64,000 nucleotides of DNA from Labyrinthula sp. Ha (GCA_015227615.1 JAALGZ010000027.1:124001-188000); one strand, 5' to 3'. Shown: positions 12,955-24,351, counted from the first letter of the stretch. Translations and numbers: made by a program. The notes: generated by a model not told the origin, from the sequence alone.

Positions 12955-14217
12955 TTAAATGTTAGAGCCTGCGTGGGACTCGTTTTGAACAATGATCTTG
13001 AAAGCCTGAATACTATCGGCTAAGAAATTTTCTGGTTTCTCATGAATCTGCTTCAAGATATCATCTTTAGACATAAGAAAGACTGAGTGAACTTCTTCTG
13101 GATCAATAACAATACTCTCAAACTCTTGTTTGGTGAGTTCGACTTGAAAAATTGCTCCCCAATTTGGCGTCTGCCCGTTGTAGAAAAATTTCTTTCCCTC
13201 TTGTTTGAGAATACGGTCTGCAACATTTATACCCAACTCCTCTTTAACTTCTCGTATGGCTGTTGCACTATATTCTTCATTAACATCATTATATCCACCG
13301 GGAGTTGGATCAAGCAGACCAGGACCATGTTTTAAATTAAGTGATCTTTTTTGGACAAGGTATTGACCATCGACCGTGAAATTTACATAGCAACATCTAG
13401 AGCACAAATGAAAATCAGCCATGGTTCCAATACGGATGGATCTTAAATATTCATCGGTTTTGATATCAACCAGCGGTATTACTTCTCTTGAGGCTGTCCT
13501 AACGTATCTTGGAGTTAACTTATCAATCTCAGCATCTACTTGAGAAAACAGAAACTCTTGATCCTTGAGATTTGCAAGCAGCACTTGAGCATGTTTTTTT
13601 CTTTCATCGTTACTAAGTTGCGAGAGGACTCTCTCTTTGGCTTGCTTAGTTGAAAGATTGTTTCTTGTTTCTAATCTACTCGTTTGGGTATTTTCGTCTG
13701 CATAAACTACCCATACTTCATCAACTAAGTTTGTCCAACCCGCTTCCTAGAAGATTAAAAGCCAAACAAAGAGAAGATACAATCAAAACAGCGGCTTCAA
13801 AAACAACAACTCTAGATAAGATACTCGGGTTTTCTATTTTTGAGAAATTCTTGCTGATCTCGTTCAGTTGCTGCTGAGCAAGAGCACTAATTGCAGGCCA
13901 AACAATCTCATTCAACTTTTCCATTTGAACCGAATCACTGAAAATGATGCTTCCAAGTTCTTTTCTATTAATAGTTCCATCTGCAGCCACAATACGATCT
14001 CCAAAATGATCAACAAGGTCCTGAAAACATTTTGTTCCTGGTAAGTATGCTTCGTGGCCGAGTTTATCTGCTTCAACTATTGCAAAACCTTTCTCAACTA
14101 AATATTTCAGTACTGTACTTTTTCCTCTATAATCTGTTAAAAAAATACTTGCATTTACGCTGCTATTCCTCCTGTCAAACCAATTATCAATAGATTGCTT
14201 CTGTAATCCTGTGTCAT
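12955..14217 (-). CDS. Dephospho-CoA kinase fused to Nudix hydrolase, copy A (3 exons)
   Basis: Exons 14159-14217, 13781-14126 and 12955-13746 give 398 aa. Residues 1 to about 215 are a CoaE-type dephospho-CoA kinase, which phosphorylates dephospho-CoA to CoA. Visible motifs are the P-loop GLTGGIAAGKST (13-24), EADKLGHEAY, the NRKELGSIIF block, and VVFEAAVLI-EAGWTNLVDEVWVV joined across intron 2. Residues about 245-385 are a Nudix domain of YfcD/IPP-isomerase-like type: LVQKRS, then a perfect GX5EX7REUXEEXGU box at about 286-308 (GGYNDVNEEY...REVKEELGI). The substrate of the Nudix half is unknown. No stop or intron lies at the junction, so one polypeptide is expected. The ATG at 14217 is chosen because an in-frame TAG lies just upstream. 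No targeting peptide is evident. Its 5' part is identical to copy B. Confidence 0.88.
13747..13780 (-). other. Ultrashort intron, 34 nt (copy A intron 2)
   Basis: Begins GTATCT and ends TCTAG, phase 0. Removal joins FEAAVLI to EAGWTNLVDEVWVV, the conserved CoaE block. Confidence 0.95.
13813..14205 (-). repeat. 393-bp tract identical to 25179-25571
   Basis: Base-for-base identical to the matching part of copy B by my reading, including the 32-nt intron. Identity stops abruptly at both ends. Confidence 0.9.
14127..14158 (-). other. Ultrashort intron, 32 nt (copy A intron 1)
   Basis: Begins GTAAAT and ends TATAG, phase 2. It interrupts the P-loop codons (GGIAA/GKST); removal restores a canonical CoaE P-loop. 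Confidence 0.95.
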
Positions 14218-17200
14218 CGTGTGAATCTAATGTTCCGATCTTTTAACTATTTGTATGTTTGACAGCAAGTTTGATTTCTATCTTGAAGTTCTGAATCGAG
14301 ACTTTGTGACAGTATTTCAAGCGAGAATGATTCTCGAGTTATCTCTAGAACGAAACGAGATTAGTAAAGATTCCCAAACGATACAGTTTCGCAAGACTTC
14401 TAGAAGCTGTAAATGAAGATGCAATAGGTTCTGAGCTTAGGTATTGCAGTTTGTGTCTTAAAAGAGAAACATTGAGCTCATAACCTAGAACAAAGTCCTG
14501 TCCTTGCATCCCACGACTAGCTCATTTCAGATTTCTAGAGAAATCAGTTAGGAAGCGAAGCTTCCAATGTACTTTTTTCTCTGGAAAAGGTCAATGTTGG
14601 TGGCTTCAATGGCTTCGAGCTTTTTTCCTTTAACATTAGTGCTTTGAAAGAAAATTTTGTAAGATTCTCCAAATAACAGTAACGGAAAACCATGAATGGA
14701 AGAACTTGGTGAGCACGAGTCACAGCAGGTAAACATTATTCATGTGCATGCTGTGTAAAAACTAGGGATCGGATTTGGTTTGTTGATAATTTATCAGTAA
14801 AAGTTTCATAAACGTTTTTTTTACTGATTTATTCAACTAGTTGCTAAAGCATTTGCATTGATTATTGATGGTCAATTGATTATCAACATAGAGCTGTGTC
14901 ACAAGGTCCTAGGTCAAATAACAATAAAATATTATTCTTGCACCTGAGTCAAAGATATAAAAATTTCATCATATGTCCCAAGATTACTTAGTTTAGAGAT
15001 TACTCACATATCGTGTGGCCAGTTCTTAAAGATTTTCGTAGGGAGCAGAAACTGAGTAAGGAATTTTTGGCAATTCAAAACGGGGTCGCATGGCCAATCT
15101 TTATTCTGAAAATCAATTGATAATCAAAGCAAAACTAGAATCATTTGATAAAACTGAAAATCCAAATTTGTTCATTGGTTATCTGAATAAAATTGATTTT
15201 CAAATAATTATTCATATTTTTTATCAAATCCCTCCCCAAACTCTGAAATGGCTATATCTTGGCAGTATATTGAACACTCAGCAACTATTAATGTCAACCT
15301 CTGATCTTTAAAAATATTTTTTTATGGTGTGATATAAAAACCGTATGATCGGGTTGAGTCGCACATGAAGTTTGTTTTCATTGACAAATAATACAGCACA
15401 TTATCACACAGTTGTTATTTAATTTTGATTGGTTATTGACTATCTCAAGGAATAAATACATGTTTGAGACCTGCTTTTTTATTTTTACTTTTTTAACTAA
15501 GTCCAGGTTTCTAAATAGTCATGGAAGAACTATCATTTGCCTAATTGCACTTAAATAACAAAAGTAACGCATAAGAAACTCTTCACTTTATCATTCTAAC
15601 GCCTAAGAATTTTAATTATATACACAAAACTGTTCTAGGCATTGATAAAAGTAAATATAAAGCTTTTTTTCATAAAATATCATACACTAAGCCAAACACT
15701 GCTTTGAAAAAAAAATAAAAATCGAGTGTAGAATCTTTTAAATGTCAATTTGATTTGTAACTGATTTGCAGCATCTAATACTGAGAAAATTTATCAAGAA
15801 TATTTGGTCTAACCGATTGTAACTATCGTGAATAAGAAAGTGGCAAAATTTTAGCTCTATTCCTTCAAATCTCAAGCTTTAAAGCACATGTTGCTCATAA
15901 ATATAGCCTTTTCAGGACGTCAAAGTAATAAACCTAGGTATAGTTTCCAGGACACTAAGGCAAAAATCAGTAATAACTGCAACCGTGTAATAAGCTGCGT
16001 ACGTAAACTGGCTAAATGTAACTTCAATTAGCTATATCTTCTTCAAGTATACCTTAACATCCGGTAAAATTATGATATAATAAATTTGTGTGACTAAAAT
16101 TTCGCTCTTCTTGGATATTCGTCATCAACTTAACTTAGTAATGCACTACTATACCAATTCTCTACCGTTAACTACCATAACATGAACTCAGGATTATATG
16201 AAGTAACTAAGGTGGCTCATATACATTCTTTGACGAAAGCACAAAGTCTTTGCGTCCTTCTGGGTTGTAGAAACTGCTTCTCTTAATATTATAATTTGCG
16301 GGTCGGCAACATTTCAAAAATTATTGTGAAAGCTGTGAAAAAGTTTATTTAGTAACACTTCTAGTGTAAGCCATCTTTACTCGGTGTTTGTTTCACAATT
16401 GATTCCATTAAGGACGTCGAAAAAAAATCACCCGAAGGAAACGTTTTAAGATCTTTTCATCCGGAGAAAAGCAGCTAAGATAATAAGCGAGATGAAAAAG
16501 ATAAATAATGTTCCTTATTGACATGATTATCCCTTTTCCAAGACAACTCTAAGAAGCGTGGAATATGGAACCTGAGCCCGTCATTAACTGTATATGATTT
16601 TGTGTCATTTTTTTAGTTTTGTAACAACTCAGAGATTTATACCAAAACTTTTCCTTCTATTTTATTTATTATATGTAAAAAAACATAGAATCTGGTTGAG
16701 ACAAGTTAGTTTAGCTAAAAAACCAAGTGGTTTGTTGAAGGTTCTATACCTATTATTTTAGGTTAGGTTTGGAAAATTCAAAATATGGTTAAAGAAACTA
16801 AAGAAAGTAATAAAGTGGTAGAATCTTGGTAGTTTTCTCGTAGGTCATTGAAAGCGACACTAAAAGGTTAACACAAGAAAACGACAGTAGTCTTTGAAAA
16901 CTGATAAAGTTTTTCCTCTCTTTTATCTAGGGAATGAGTTCTAAACTCTTGGAAAATCCACCATAATAAAATCTACTTCTAGTGAAATCTCATTGATCTG
17001 TAATAATAGAAAACTTTATCAGTATCAGTTTAACTGACAATAATACTGTTTATAAGGACAAAAAATGATAGCATTTATGTATTTCGAGAGAGTCAAGATT
17101 CGGGAATCAAACATTTTCGAGATATGAGAATGAGACGTAAAAGAGACACGAGAGTAGTTAATTTGAGCTCTTGTTTTGGGAAGATACCAAGACGAGACTC

Positions 17201-17344
17201 GGATATCCATAGTTCACACCTAGGCTAAACTATGAGTGTAAATAAACTAAAACAGGTTTATAATAAAACCCATGTAAAATTTTTCTTACACAAGAACTCT
17301 ATATCTTTTGATTCTACCTGAAAGAAAATTTTAGATTGTTGCTT
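14218..17344. other. Intergenic, no confident gene
   Basis: A minus-strand frame at 14548-14736 (62 codons from an ATG, with a CCDSC motif near its start) is coding-like in composition, but I cannot assign it. Otherwise this is AT-rich DNA with only short open frames. Confidence 0.45.
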
Positions 17345-17830
17345 TCACCCGCTTTCTACTCTCTTCTTTGGATACATGGAAAATGGAATGACCATCCTCA
17401 GGATCTGTAACAATGTTTTCCAATTCCTCTTTACTGAGTACTACTTGAAAAATAGTTCCCTACTTGGAGTTCTACTATTATTAAAAAAAATCTGTTACAT
17501 TGGATTGACTATCTGACCTGTAATATCAAATCCCACCTCTTCCTTCATATCCCTTATGGCTGTTTCACTATATTCTTCGTTAACCTCATTATAGCCCCCT
17601 GGTAGCGGATGAATCACCCTAGGTCCGTGTTTAAAAAAGAAATATCTTTTCTGAGCTGAGTATTATCCTTGAACTATGGAATAAACATAGGAAGATCTAG
17701 AACACAAATGAATGCCAGACAAATCAGTCCCTAATAGACTCTTACCAAGCTATATTTACCACTTAATATATACACTGGGTGGTTGTGCTTTTACCGCAGC
17801 AAAATTTTCTAGTCCTTAGCTCTTTATCTT
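17345..17830 (-). pseudogene. Decayed third Nudix (CoaE-Nudix family) copy
   Basis: The minus strand aligns by eye with the Nudix end of copies A and B. It keeps the phrase PGGYNEVNEEY and a Nudix box that reads RDMKEEVGF, where the REU arginine-glutamate pair has become RD. The block corresponding to TPNWGAIFQV has lost a base, and other frameshifts and stops follow, so no complete protein can be made. Faint similarity to the CoaE C-terminus may continue to about 18.0 kb, but no P-loop is visible. It lies between copies A and B, in the same orientation. Confidence 0.8.
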
Positions 17831-18369
17831 TTCAGATCATATCAATAAGGGAATGTCAGTTGATTTTTCATCCCCCAACAACTATTCTCGGACCACTGTA
17901 GTGCCTTTTTTAGAATATTTGACAACACAGGGACAATACTTTCCTTTTGTTCTTTAGTAGCTCAGAAGGTGAAAAAAAGCGAGAAGAAACTTTGTTTTGT
18001 TCTAGTTTCTTCATTGTTAAAACCTCCTTTGGTTGAATTATTAAAATAAGGACTGACCACAGTACCCCTAAAAGCTTCTACTGCACCATATTGGGGTACG
18101 GTTTATCTATTTAAATATTTATAGACCAAAATACAGATTAAGCACCTTTCACAGGGTGAACTGTAACATGAATAATATGCCGCTTGTTAACAATGGAGAG
18201 CTTGATGCCTTAAACTGATTAAGAGAGGGTTTAGGTACAGTCCAATGTTTCAACTTCGTAGATCTCCAGATCCTCTACACAATAACTTACTAACAAAATG
18301 AAATACTATTAGTACACACCTATTTCGTTTTGTTAAAAATAAGTTTAACCATTAAAAAAAACAAGCTTC
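17831..18369. other. Intergenic, possible pseudogene tail
   Basis: No open frame of note. The first 150 bp may be the decayed CoaE part of the neighbouring Nudix pseudogene. Confidence 0.4.
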
Positions 18370-20436
18370 CTAACTTTCTTCAATAGAAAAACTATGTCTT
18401 AGCTCTTGCTGAACAGGTTCCAAAATGTGTCTGAGAAACGCTTGATTGCGAGATCCTATTAGAGAAACGCCTAAGATTTTGGGGCCTTTTAAATATATAT
18501 CTACAACAGTTGCTTCGTCAAATATAAAACGAGCAACATTTTCAAATAAGAGTGACTCCAAAATAGAGTCGGCTTTCATCAATATTGTGAGAAATTTGAC
18601 AAATTTTGCTCTGGTTAATCTTTCATCGAATTTAAGTTCAAGATTAGTTACTCGTGAGAATTTCAACTTTGTTTTCTTTATATCTGGCAGTAGTTCAGGA
18701 ACAACGTAACTTTCACGTTTTGTAGGAACTCTAATAAGAATCATGCTTTTCAAAGCCAACTGTATGACATAGCTTATTTCTAGCTTGCTGTACTCTTTCA
18801 TAAGAACATTAAAGAGCTCTCTTGTTATAATACCAGTATCAATATATTTTCTATAATCAGAAAACACGGCGCTGTTCACTCTGTATGCAAGCTGGTGAAG
18901 GTTAGGATCTCGAATAAAACTTCCTAAGGCTTGGGCAATGTAGGATGGTGCAAAAAATATAAAGTTCTGCTTTTCTGGTAACTTCAGCTTCGGAAAATAG
19001 GAAATAATCCCAACTTTTTTGTACATCTTCAGCATTTTAGATGACTCAGCAGAAGAAAGATTGCACATCTTTGCTTTCCGCTTAAATTCTTCAAGAGACA
19101 TATAGTTTGATTCTTCCCTACAAGAATCCAAGAATAGAACCCATATTGTCGGTAAAGATAACTCTGTTGAGAGAGAATAGCTACTATACCGCGCATTTTG
19201 TGCTGTGTGAAGGATTTTCTCCTTAATTTTCTGGGCTTCAGTCGAAGTGTTACCAGATGTATTATCAACCGGGAAAAATATATTACTTTCACCTTCCATA
19301 ACGTTCAGTTTTTGTGACAGGCTAAGAAGCAAATTCTCAATCTTCAAATTTACGATATATAGCTCGTGTAAGCCAAATTTTCTTATAAAACGATTTAAAA
19401 ATGTACCAACAAACATAACAGGAGCTTTTTTTGCGTGCCTTAATATACTTTCGCACCAGTAAGATATTCTATGCATGTCTTTTTCATTGAGTGCTGTTAA
19501 CTTAAACACAACAATGTAAAAACCCCTGCGGTTCATAAATACATGGTGAATAGAGGAAAATATTTCTTGCCCACCAAAGTCACAAACTCGAAAGAAAATA
19601 TCACTGGACTGAAAAGAATGTTCTGAACCAGCGAAATATTCTATAAAATCTTTTTCTCGTACGACCCTTTCAATTAATTCGGATTCAACAGTTAAGTTGT
19701 ATTTTTTCTTTACTTTCTTCTCAGATGCTACTTCGTATCTATCAGCAAGAACATTCTTAACCCTTTGTACGCTTAGATTGTATTTCGAAATTGGATTAAA
19801 TCCATCACTATATCTATCGAGTTGAAGAATATCTGTGTCTTCTAACACAACAGTGGAAGCAGAATCTACTAAAAATCTTCTTCCACACAGCATTCGAAGT
19901 GTAGAGCTTTTGCCTACTCTGCCATCACCTAAAATCAACAAAAAAACCTTTATACCCATGAAGAATAATTGTGCCTCGTTTAAGCTTCTGTTCTGATGAT
20001 ATCGGTTCCGCAGTTGTCTCCTGAAAGTTTCTTTGACGTAAAGATTTGGTCTTGGTGACACAAAACACTTCGTGTCAATCTTCACAAAGGCTATGGAAGG
20101 ATGCCGATTAACTACCTTCTGGAGTTCCTCTTCCTCTTCCACAGATAAACTTTCAAAACTTGGATTAATCCTATACGTTATAGCAAATATAGTCATATAC
20201 CAACTATATCTTAAGCCTTCGGTATTCGGAAGGTATTCTATCAAAGTTTGAACCAACATTTTTCTTTCTTCAGCTCCATTTTTTATTTGGGGCCGAATGC
20301 TAAACTTAAGAGAATTGAACAAATACTTTATTTCTCTAATTTGGTTAGTAGAGCAGATACTAGAGACTAGATCTTTGAATTCAGCCGAAGTCAATTTTAT
20401 GTCAAATATCCTATAATAAGTATATAAGAATTGCAT
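18370..20436 (-). CDS. Roco-family GTPase (Roc-COR), no LRR or kinase
   Basis: I start at the first in-frame ATG (20436), giving 688 aa. The frame is open upstream to a TAG near 20493, so a short extra exon cannot be excluded. The Roc GTPase domain has a P-loop GDGRVGKSS (about 170-178) and a G3 motif DFGGQE (286-291). Where G4 should be, the sequence reads VGTFLNR, without the usual Lys-Asp pair. A COR-like region starts near 427 (LPTIWVLFLDSC, later VGIISYFPKLKL and FFAPSYIAQAL). Roco proteins act as dimerising GTPases in signalling. The usual leucine-rich repeats and kinase are absent. The N-terminal 150 residues and C-terminal 130 residues are unassigned. The family is clear; the role and partners are unknown. 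Confidence 0.85.
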   Translation of the reverse strand: MQFLYTYYRIFDIKLTSAEFKDLVSSICSTNQIREIKYLFNSLKFSIRPQIKNGAEERKMLVQTLIEYLPNTEGLRYSWYMTIFAITYRINPSFESLSVEEEEELQKVVNRHPSIAFVKIDTKCFVSPRPNLYVKETFRRQLRNRYHQNRSLNEAQLFFMGIKVFLLILGDGRVGKSSTLRMLCGRRFLVDSASTVVLEDTDILQLDRYSDGFNPISKYNLSVQRVKNVLADRYEVASEKKVKKKYNLTVESELIERVVREKDFIEYFAGSEHSFQSSDIFFRVCDFGGQEIFSSIHHVFMNRRGFYIVVFKLTALNEKDMHRISYWCESILRHAKKAPVMFVGTFLNRFIRKFGLHELYIVNLKIENLLLSLSQKLNVMEGESNIFFPVDNTSGNTSTEAQKIKEKILHTAQNARYSSYSLSTELSLPTIWVLFLDSCREESNYMSLEEFKRKAKMCNLSSAESSKMLKMYKKVGIISYFPKLKLPEKQNFIFFAPSYIAQALGSFIRDPNLHQLAYRVNSAVFSDYRKYIDTGIITRELFNVLMKEYSKLEISYVIQLALKSMILIRVPTKRESYVVPELLPDIKKTKLKFSRVTNLELKFDERLTRAKFVKFLTILMKADSILESLLFENVARFIFDEATVVDIYLKGPKILGVSLIGSRNQAFLRHILEPVQQELRHSFSIEES

Positions 20437-23157
20437 TACTCCAATCTCTTTACATTTACATCGTTCAGCACTTTGCAAAACATCGAACAGCTACCCAAGT
20501 GACAGGAGGTAAGTCTAAATAAAGATGTGAGGAAATTCTACCTGAAGGTATTCAGTCTAAATTTATGCATATGTTGCCGAAGAGAATCCCATCCCACATT
20601 GTTAAAAGTACACGAAATGAACCTATATATAACAATAGAGGAAACGTTTACTCTAAGTTTCTAACATTTGGAAAGAGCAAGATAAATCGCGCAAGATCTT
20701 CGTTGATCAACCAAAGTGGGCAATTATAGACTCTACATTCAAGACACACTTAAAAACACTTGATATCCAATATCTGGTTGTTTACTTCCAACTCCTCTAA
20801 AAACTCTTTCATTTGCGTGCCAAACTCTTCATCATTCGTGTGCATTTCTCTTGCGAAGTCGTAAGTCCTTCGAATGTAACAAAAACATCAAGCTACCATT
20901 TGATAATAAACTCGTGATCTTGTTTTCTCCCCTCGAAGTTATTTTTTATTGAAAGCGTTTTACGTTTCATTTTTGTTAATATTAATTCTGTTTGGAGATA
21001 TTTAACAACTTCTTAACGAATCAAATGGTAATAAACCGTTTGATTTTTATAATTGTTGCAATTGGCCATAGTTGGTGACGAATATTTACTGAATATGAAT
21101 TTTTCCGTTTATCGCAGTATTTGTATTCGTTTTATTAGTATTGTACGTTAAGTACAAGGATTCCAAAAAAAGTGTGCAAAGATTTTATCTCGAGTTTAAT
21201 AGATAGAATGTCTTGAGTCTCGAATTGATAAATGCAATATCAAGACACGTTTTGCATTCGTATCCGTTGATGAAATTGCATTTGTTACATTACAAAAGTC
21301 AGATTAATACTTGCAAGTGAATCAGGCTCAAAACATTTGAAGACACTTTTCAACCTACGTATTCTTCTAATTTACTGAAAAAAATGTAATGTGCATGTTT
21401 TTCTGTATACGCCTTGTAGCGAAGAATAGCTTTAACTATATGCCTTCATGATACTTCACACGGAGGAACTAAAGTTCTACTACAGTTATGGCTTAATAAC
21501 ATGTAGCAATTCTTTTGAAGTCCTAATCTCTTCAGCTGAAGAAAACTGATATCTCTGTTTACATATTTCTTCCTAAGCATCGTCGTTGTTTCAAAATGTC
21601 GTCTTTCACGAAGAATGATTGTAACAAAAAGAGCCTCTATTATACGTTATAGTTTTCAAGAAGCGGACTAACTGCGCTCATTGTAAGTGGTCAAAAAAAT
21701 ATCTATCTACCTATTCGAGTGATAAGCTTTTCCTGTGACAAAGCTGACAAACCTCATCCAAACTATTGCTAGAACCTTCCTACAGCGTTATATAACCCTA
21801 TTTGATTTTTGCCGTCGACGCGAAAACTAAAGAGGCTCTTTTGAAGATTGAAAAAAACAATAAAATTGAGTTTTTGTGCACCTTAAATTAAGTCCCAATT
21901 TATCGGCAACTTGCCCTCTCCATTAGGAACTAAATATTCCTTGTTAACTAGTATTAATTCATTCTATAAAAACTTAACTGTAAATAATTAATGACAATTG
22001 CTCTTCATTCCTATTCAGTCTTAGAATAATTGAATATGATTACAACTTAACATTTAGAAAATGTTGTGTAATACCTCCTATCAATTCTCTATTCTATGAG
22101 CCCATTAATTTTTATTTTCTTGTGTTGGCAAGGATGAACAAGGATCAGGTAGCAACAACTCGCAACGGTGATAAAGTTTCACTTGGCGATATGTAACTTT
22201 TTGTATTTCAACAGTCAATGTTTCAGTTCTGGCAAAGCATGAGAAGTTTCTGCCAGACGGTTCAGCAAAAAAAAGAGATTTCAGTAGAGGAGAAGAAAAT
22301 GTACAGATATCTGCGGTTATGTTCACTTATCCAAGTTTTAGCATCATATCCCAATTAGTAGGATCGACCCATACCACGATTAATCTTCTTCATGCTGCGT
22401 AGACTCAACAATTTTAACTTGTTTACCTGCTTATCTGTCATCATCCTTTAAGTCCAAATGTGTTCAATCTCTCAGGGTACTGAAAGACATAGAATTTTAT
22501 CCGATGCCAATCTGTTAGAGTAATCAATTCTTTCCATGATGCTTGGAATTTCCATGGCATCATTTATCTCAATATGTAATATGTTTCTCACTCCAATTGA
22601 TACTTTAGAGCAGTTGGCCTTCATGAGTTCTTAACCCACTTCCAGGATAACATAAATCCTTAGATTCTTTAGATAGATCTGCTGAGCAGCCTATTTTTTG
22701 CGTAGAACTTCACATTTCAATCTAGTTTTTTGCATTTTACAGTGGTTTGGACATCTTCTCGACTACTCTTACTTTTTTCCAACATCTCATGTGCTTGTGC
22801 TTGGCAAACTTTCCCATTGGATCAGTAGATCTCTTTTTTTTTGTATTTACATATATTTAAAAAGTAACTTTTTGAAACTATAATATAAATTCACAAGAAC
22901 TTGCTCTTAAGTATAGCTCTCATTAGCATAGCACTTAAACTATGAGTTCCACTCTCATTCAATATCCATCTTGTCTCAATACAGAGAAATGAGACTTCAA
23001 GACATCATGAGATCCCGACAATTGAAACGGGAATGGAAAACGGGACTTTCTAATAAAACGTAAAATAGAACAATGGAAGGCGAAGAATTGACACAATTAC
23101 AAACCTTGTAATAAAATCAGAGTAACCATTTACACAAATCAGAATATCTTGTTTAAA
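20437..23157. other. 2.7-kb stretch without a recognised gene
   Basis: A minus-strand frame at 22105-22326 (73 codons, GTG first) is the only coding-like piece and has no recognisable motif. No RNA gene or repeat seen. Confidence 0.45.
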
Positions 23158-23871
23158 ATGAGCAATGGAATAACTTTAGGTCAACCATATGAAGGGGTTA
23201 AACCATTCAGGTTTGTCAGGTTAAAAGGATATGATCTTTTTCTCTGCTCTGGTACTGTGGTTAATTTTACTGGTGATGCTCTTGTTAACTCTACTAATGA
23301 AGCAGGTGTAGGTCGAGGAGGAATAGACTCAGCTATAACTGATCTTGGCGGGGAACAACTTTTGAAAGCAAGAGAAAGTCTGCCAATCGTTGCTCAACCG
23401 GGCATTCGTATCCCCACTGGACAAGCAAGACTCACGATCGGTGGAGGATTAGGAACAAATGTATTTTGTTTTTATTTTTTATGCTTATAGTATTGTATTC
23501 ATACTGTTGGCCCAATGTTTTATGAAAGTTACAATGAAACACCAGAAGAGTTATTGCAGAAATCATACAAGAGTGTGTTAAGAGTATTAGAAGGAAAAGA
23601 AGAGATTTCAACTCTTGCTATTTGCTTAATAAGTGCTGGGATGTTTCGCGGAATTAAACCATTAAAAGAAGTTATAGCTCTTGGACTTGAAGCAATTAAG
23701 GAATTTGATGAGGTTCAAGGTGAACGAGAAGAAAAGAAGAAGTTGTTTGTTTGTGGATTTACTACTAAGGAAATGAAAGAGTTGGATGATGCCGGTATTC
23801 TTGTATTTCCTCCTCCTGTGAACTCTGATGATGAAGATAGTGAAGATGAGTCTGAGGATGATGATTATTAA
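23158..23871 (+). CDS. Macro-domain protein with acidic tail (2 exons)
   Basis: Exons 23158-23460 and 23491-23871 encode 227 aa. Macro domains bind or hydrolyse ADP-ribose derivatives. Matching blocks are FLCSGTVVNFTGDALVNSTNEAGVGRGGIDSAI (the ligand-binding Asp and Asn loop), TGQARLT, then YCIHTVGPM immediately after the intron, and LISAGMFRGIKPL as the second phosphate-binding loop. The C-terminus is a run of Asp and Glu (DDEDSEDESEDDDY), which is unusual for the family and may mediate basic or histone contacts. The ATG at 23158 gives the natural start. It diverges from nothing close by; copy B of CoaE-Nudix converges on it from 480 bp away. Whether it is an enzyme or a reader cannot be told. 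Confidence 0.87.
23461..23490 (+). other. Ultrashort intron, 30 nt (macro-domain gene)
   Basis: Begins GTATTT and ends TATAG, phase 0, T-rich. Removal joins GGLGTN to YCIHTVGP, the conserved macro-domain strand. If retained, the acceptor TAG is an in-frame stop. Confidence 0.95.
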
Positions 23872-24351
23872 ACTTCTTTCTGCTTTTAATTGAGTAACAC
23901 GTAAATTTAGTTTTGCTGCCAAGCCAGTTCCTAATCAGCTAATATATTCAACCAAGCATTTAATACTGGACGTAGCAGTATATTTCATCTGAATAAGACT
24001 TTCATTAAGCGTTCACATCTAATAAAAGTTTCCAAAATTTGTCTTATCTTTTGAGTTTTTAGAGGCTCAATAATCTTTTTGTATACTGGTTCATGACCAG
24101 AAAAAATTAAGCTCGCTTCGCAATGCTTTAACGTGAATGAGTTGTTTTTGTATTCTTTAAAATTAAACTATTTCCAATAGAGTTTCCATCGAGTTAGAAC
24201 ACCAATGAAAATAAACTACAACCTGTTTCCTGAACTTATAATGCCAATCTAATTTAAGTATAACTCAGCGGAAACACTGGTATACAGTTAAAGAGGGGGT
24301 CGCATTCACCAATTATGCCATACCTTGAACACTTTTTCGTTGACTATATAT
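23872..24351. other. Intergenic between convergent genes
   Basis: AT-rich, about 480 bp; presumably holds the 3' ends of the macro-domain gene and CoaE-Nudix copy B. Nothing else seen. Confidence 0.5.

Noticed and set aside
20437-20520. Extra 5' exon for the Roco gene
   Set aside because: The frame is open to a TAG near 20493 and could follow an acceptor, but no donor at a distance like the other introns is convincing.
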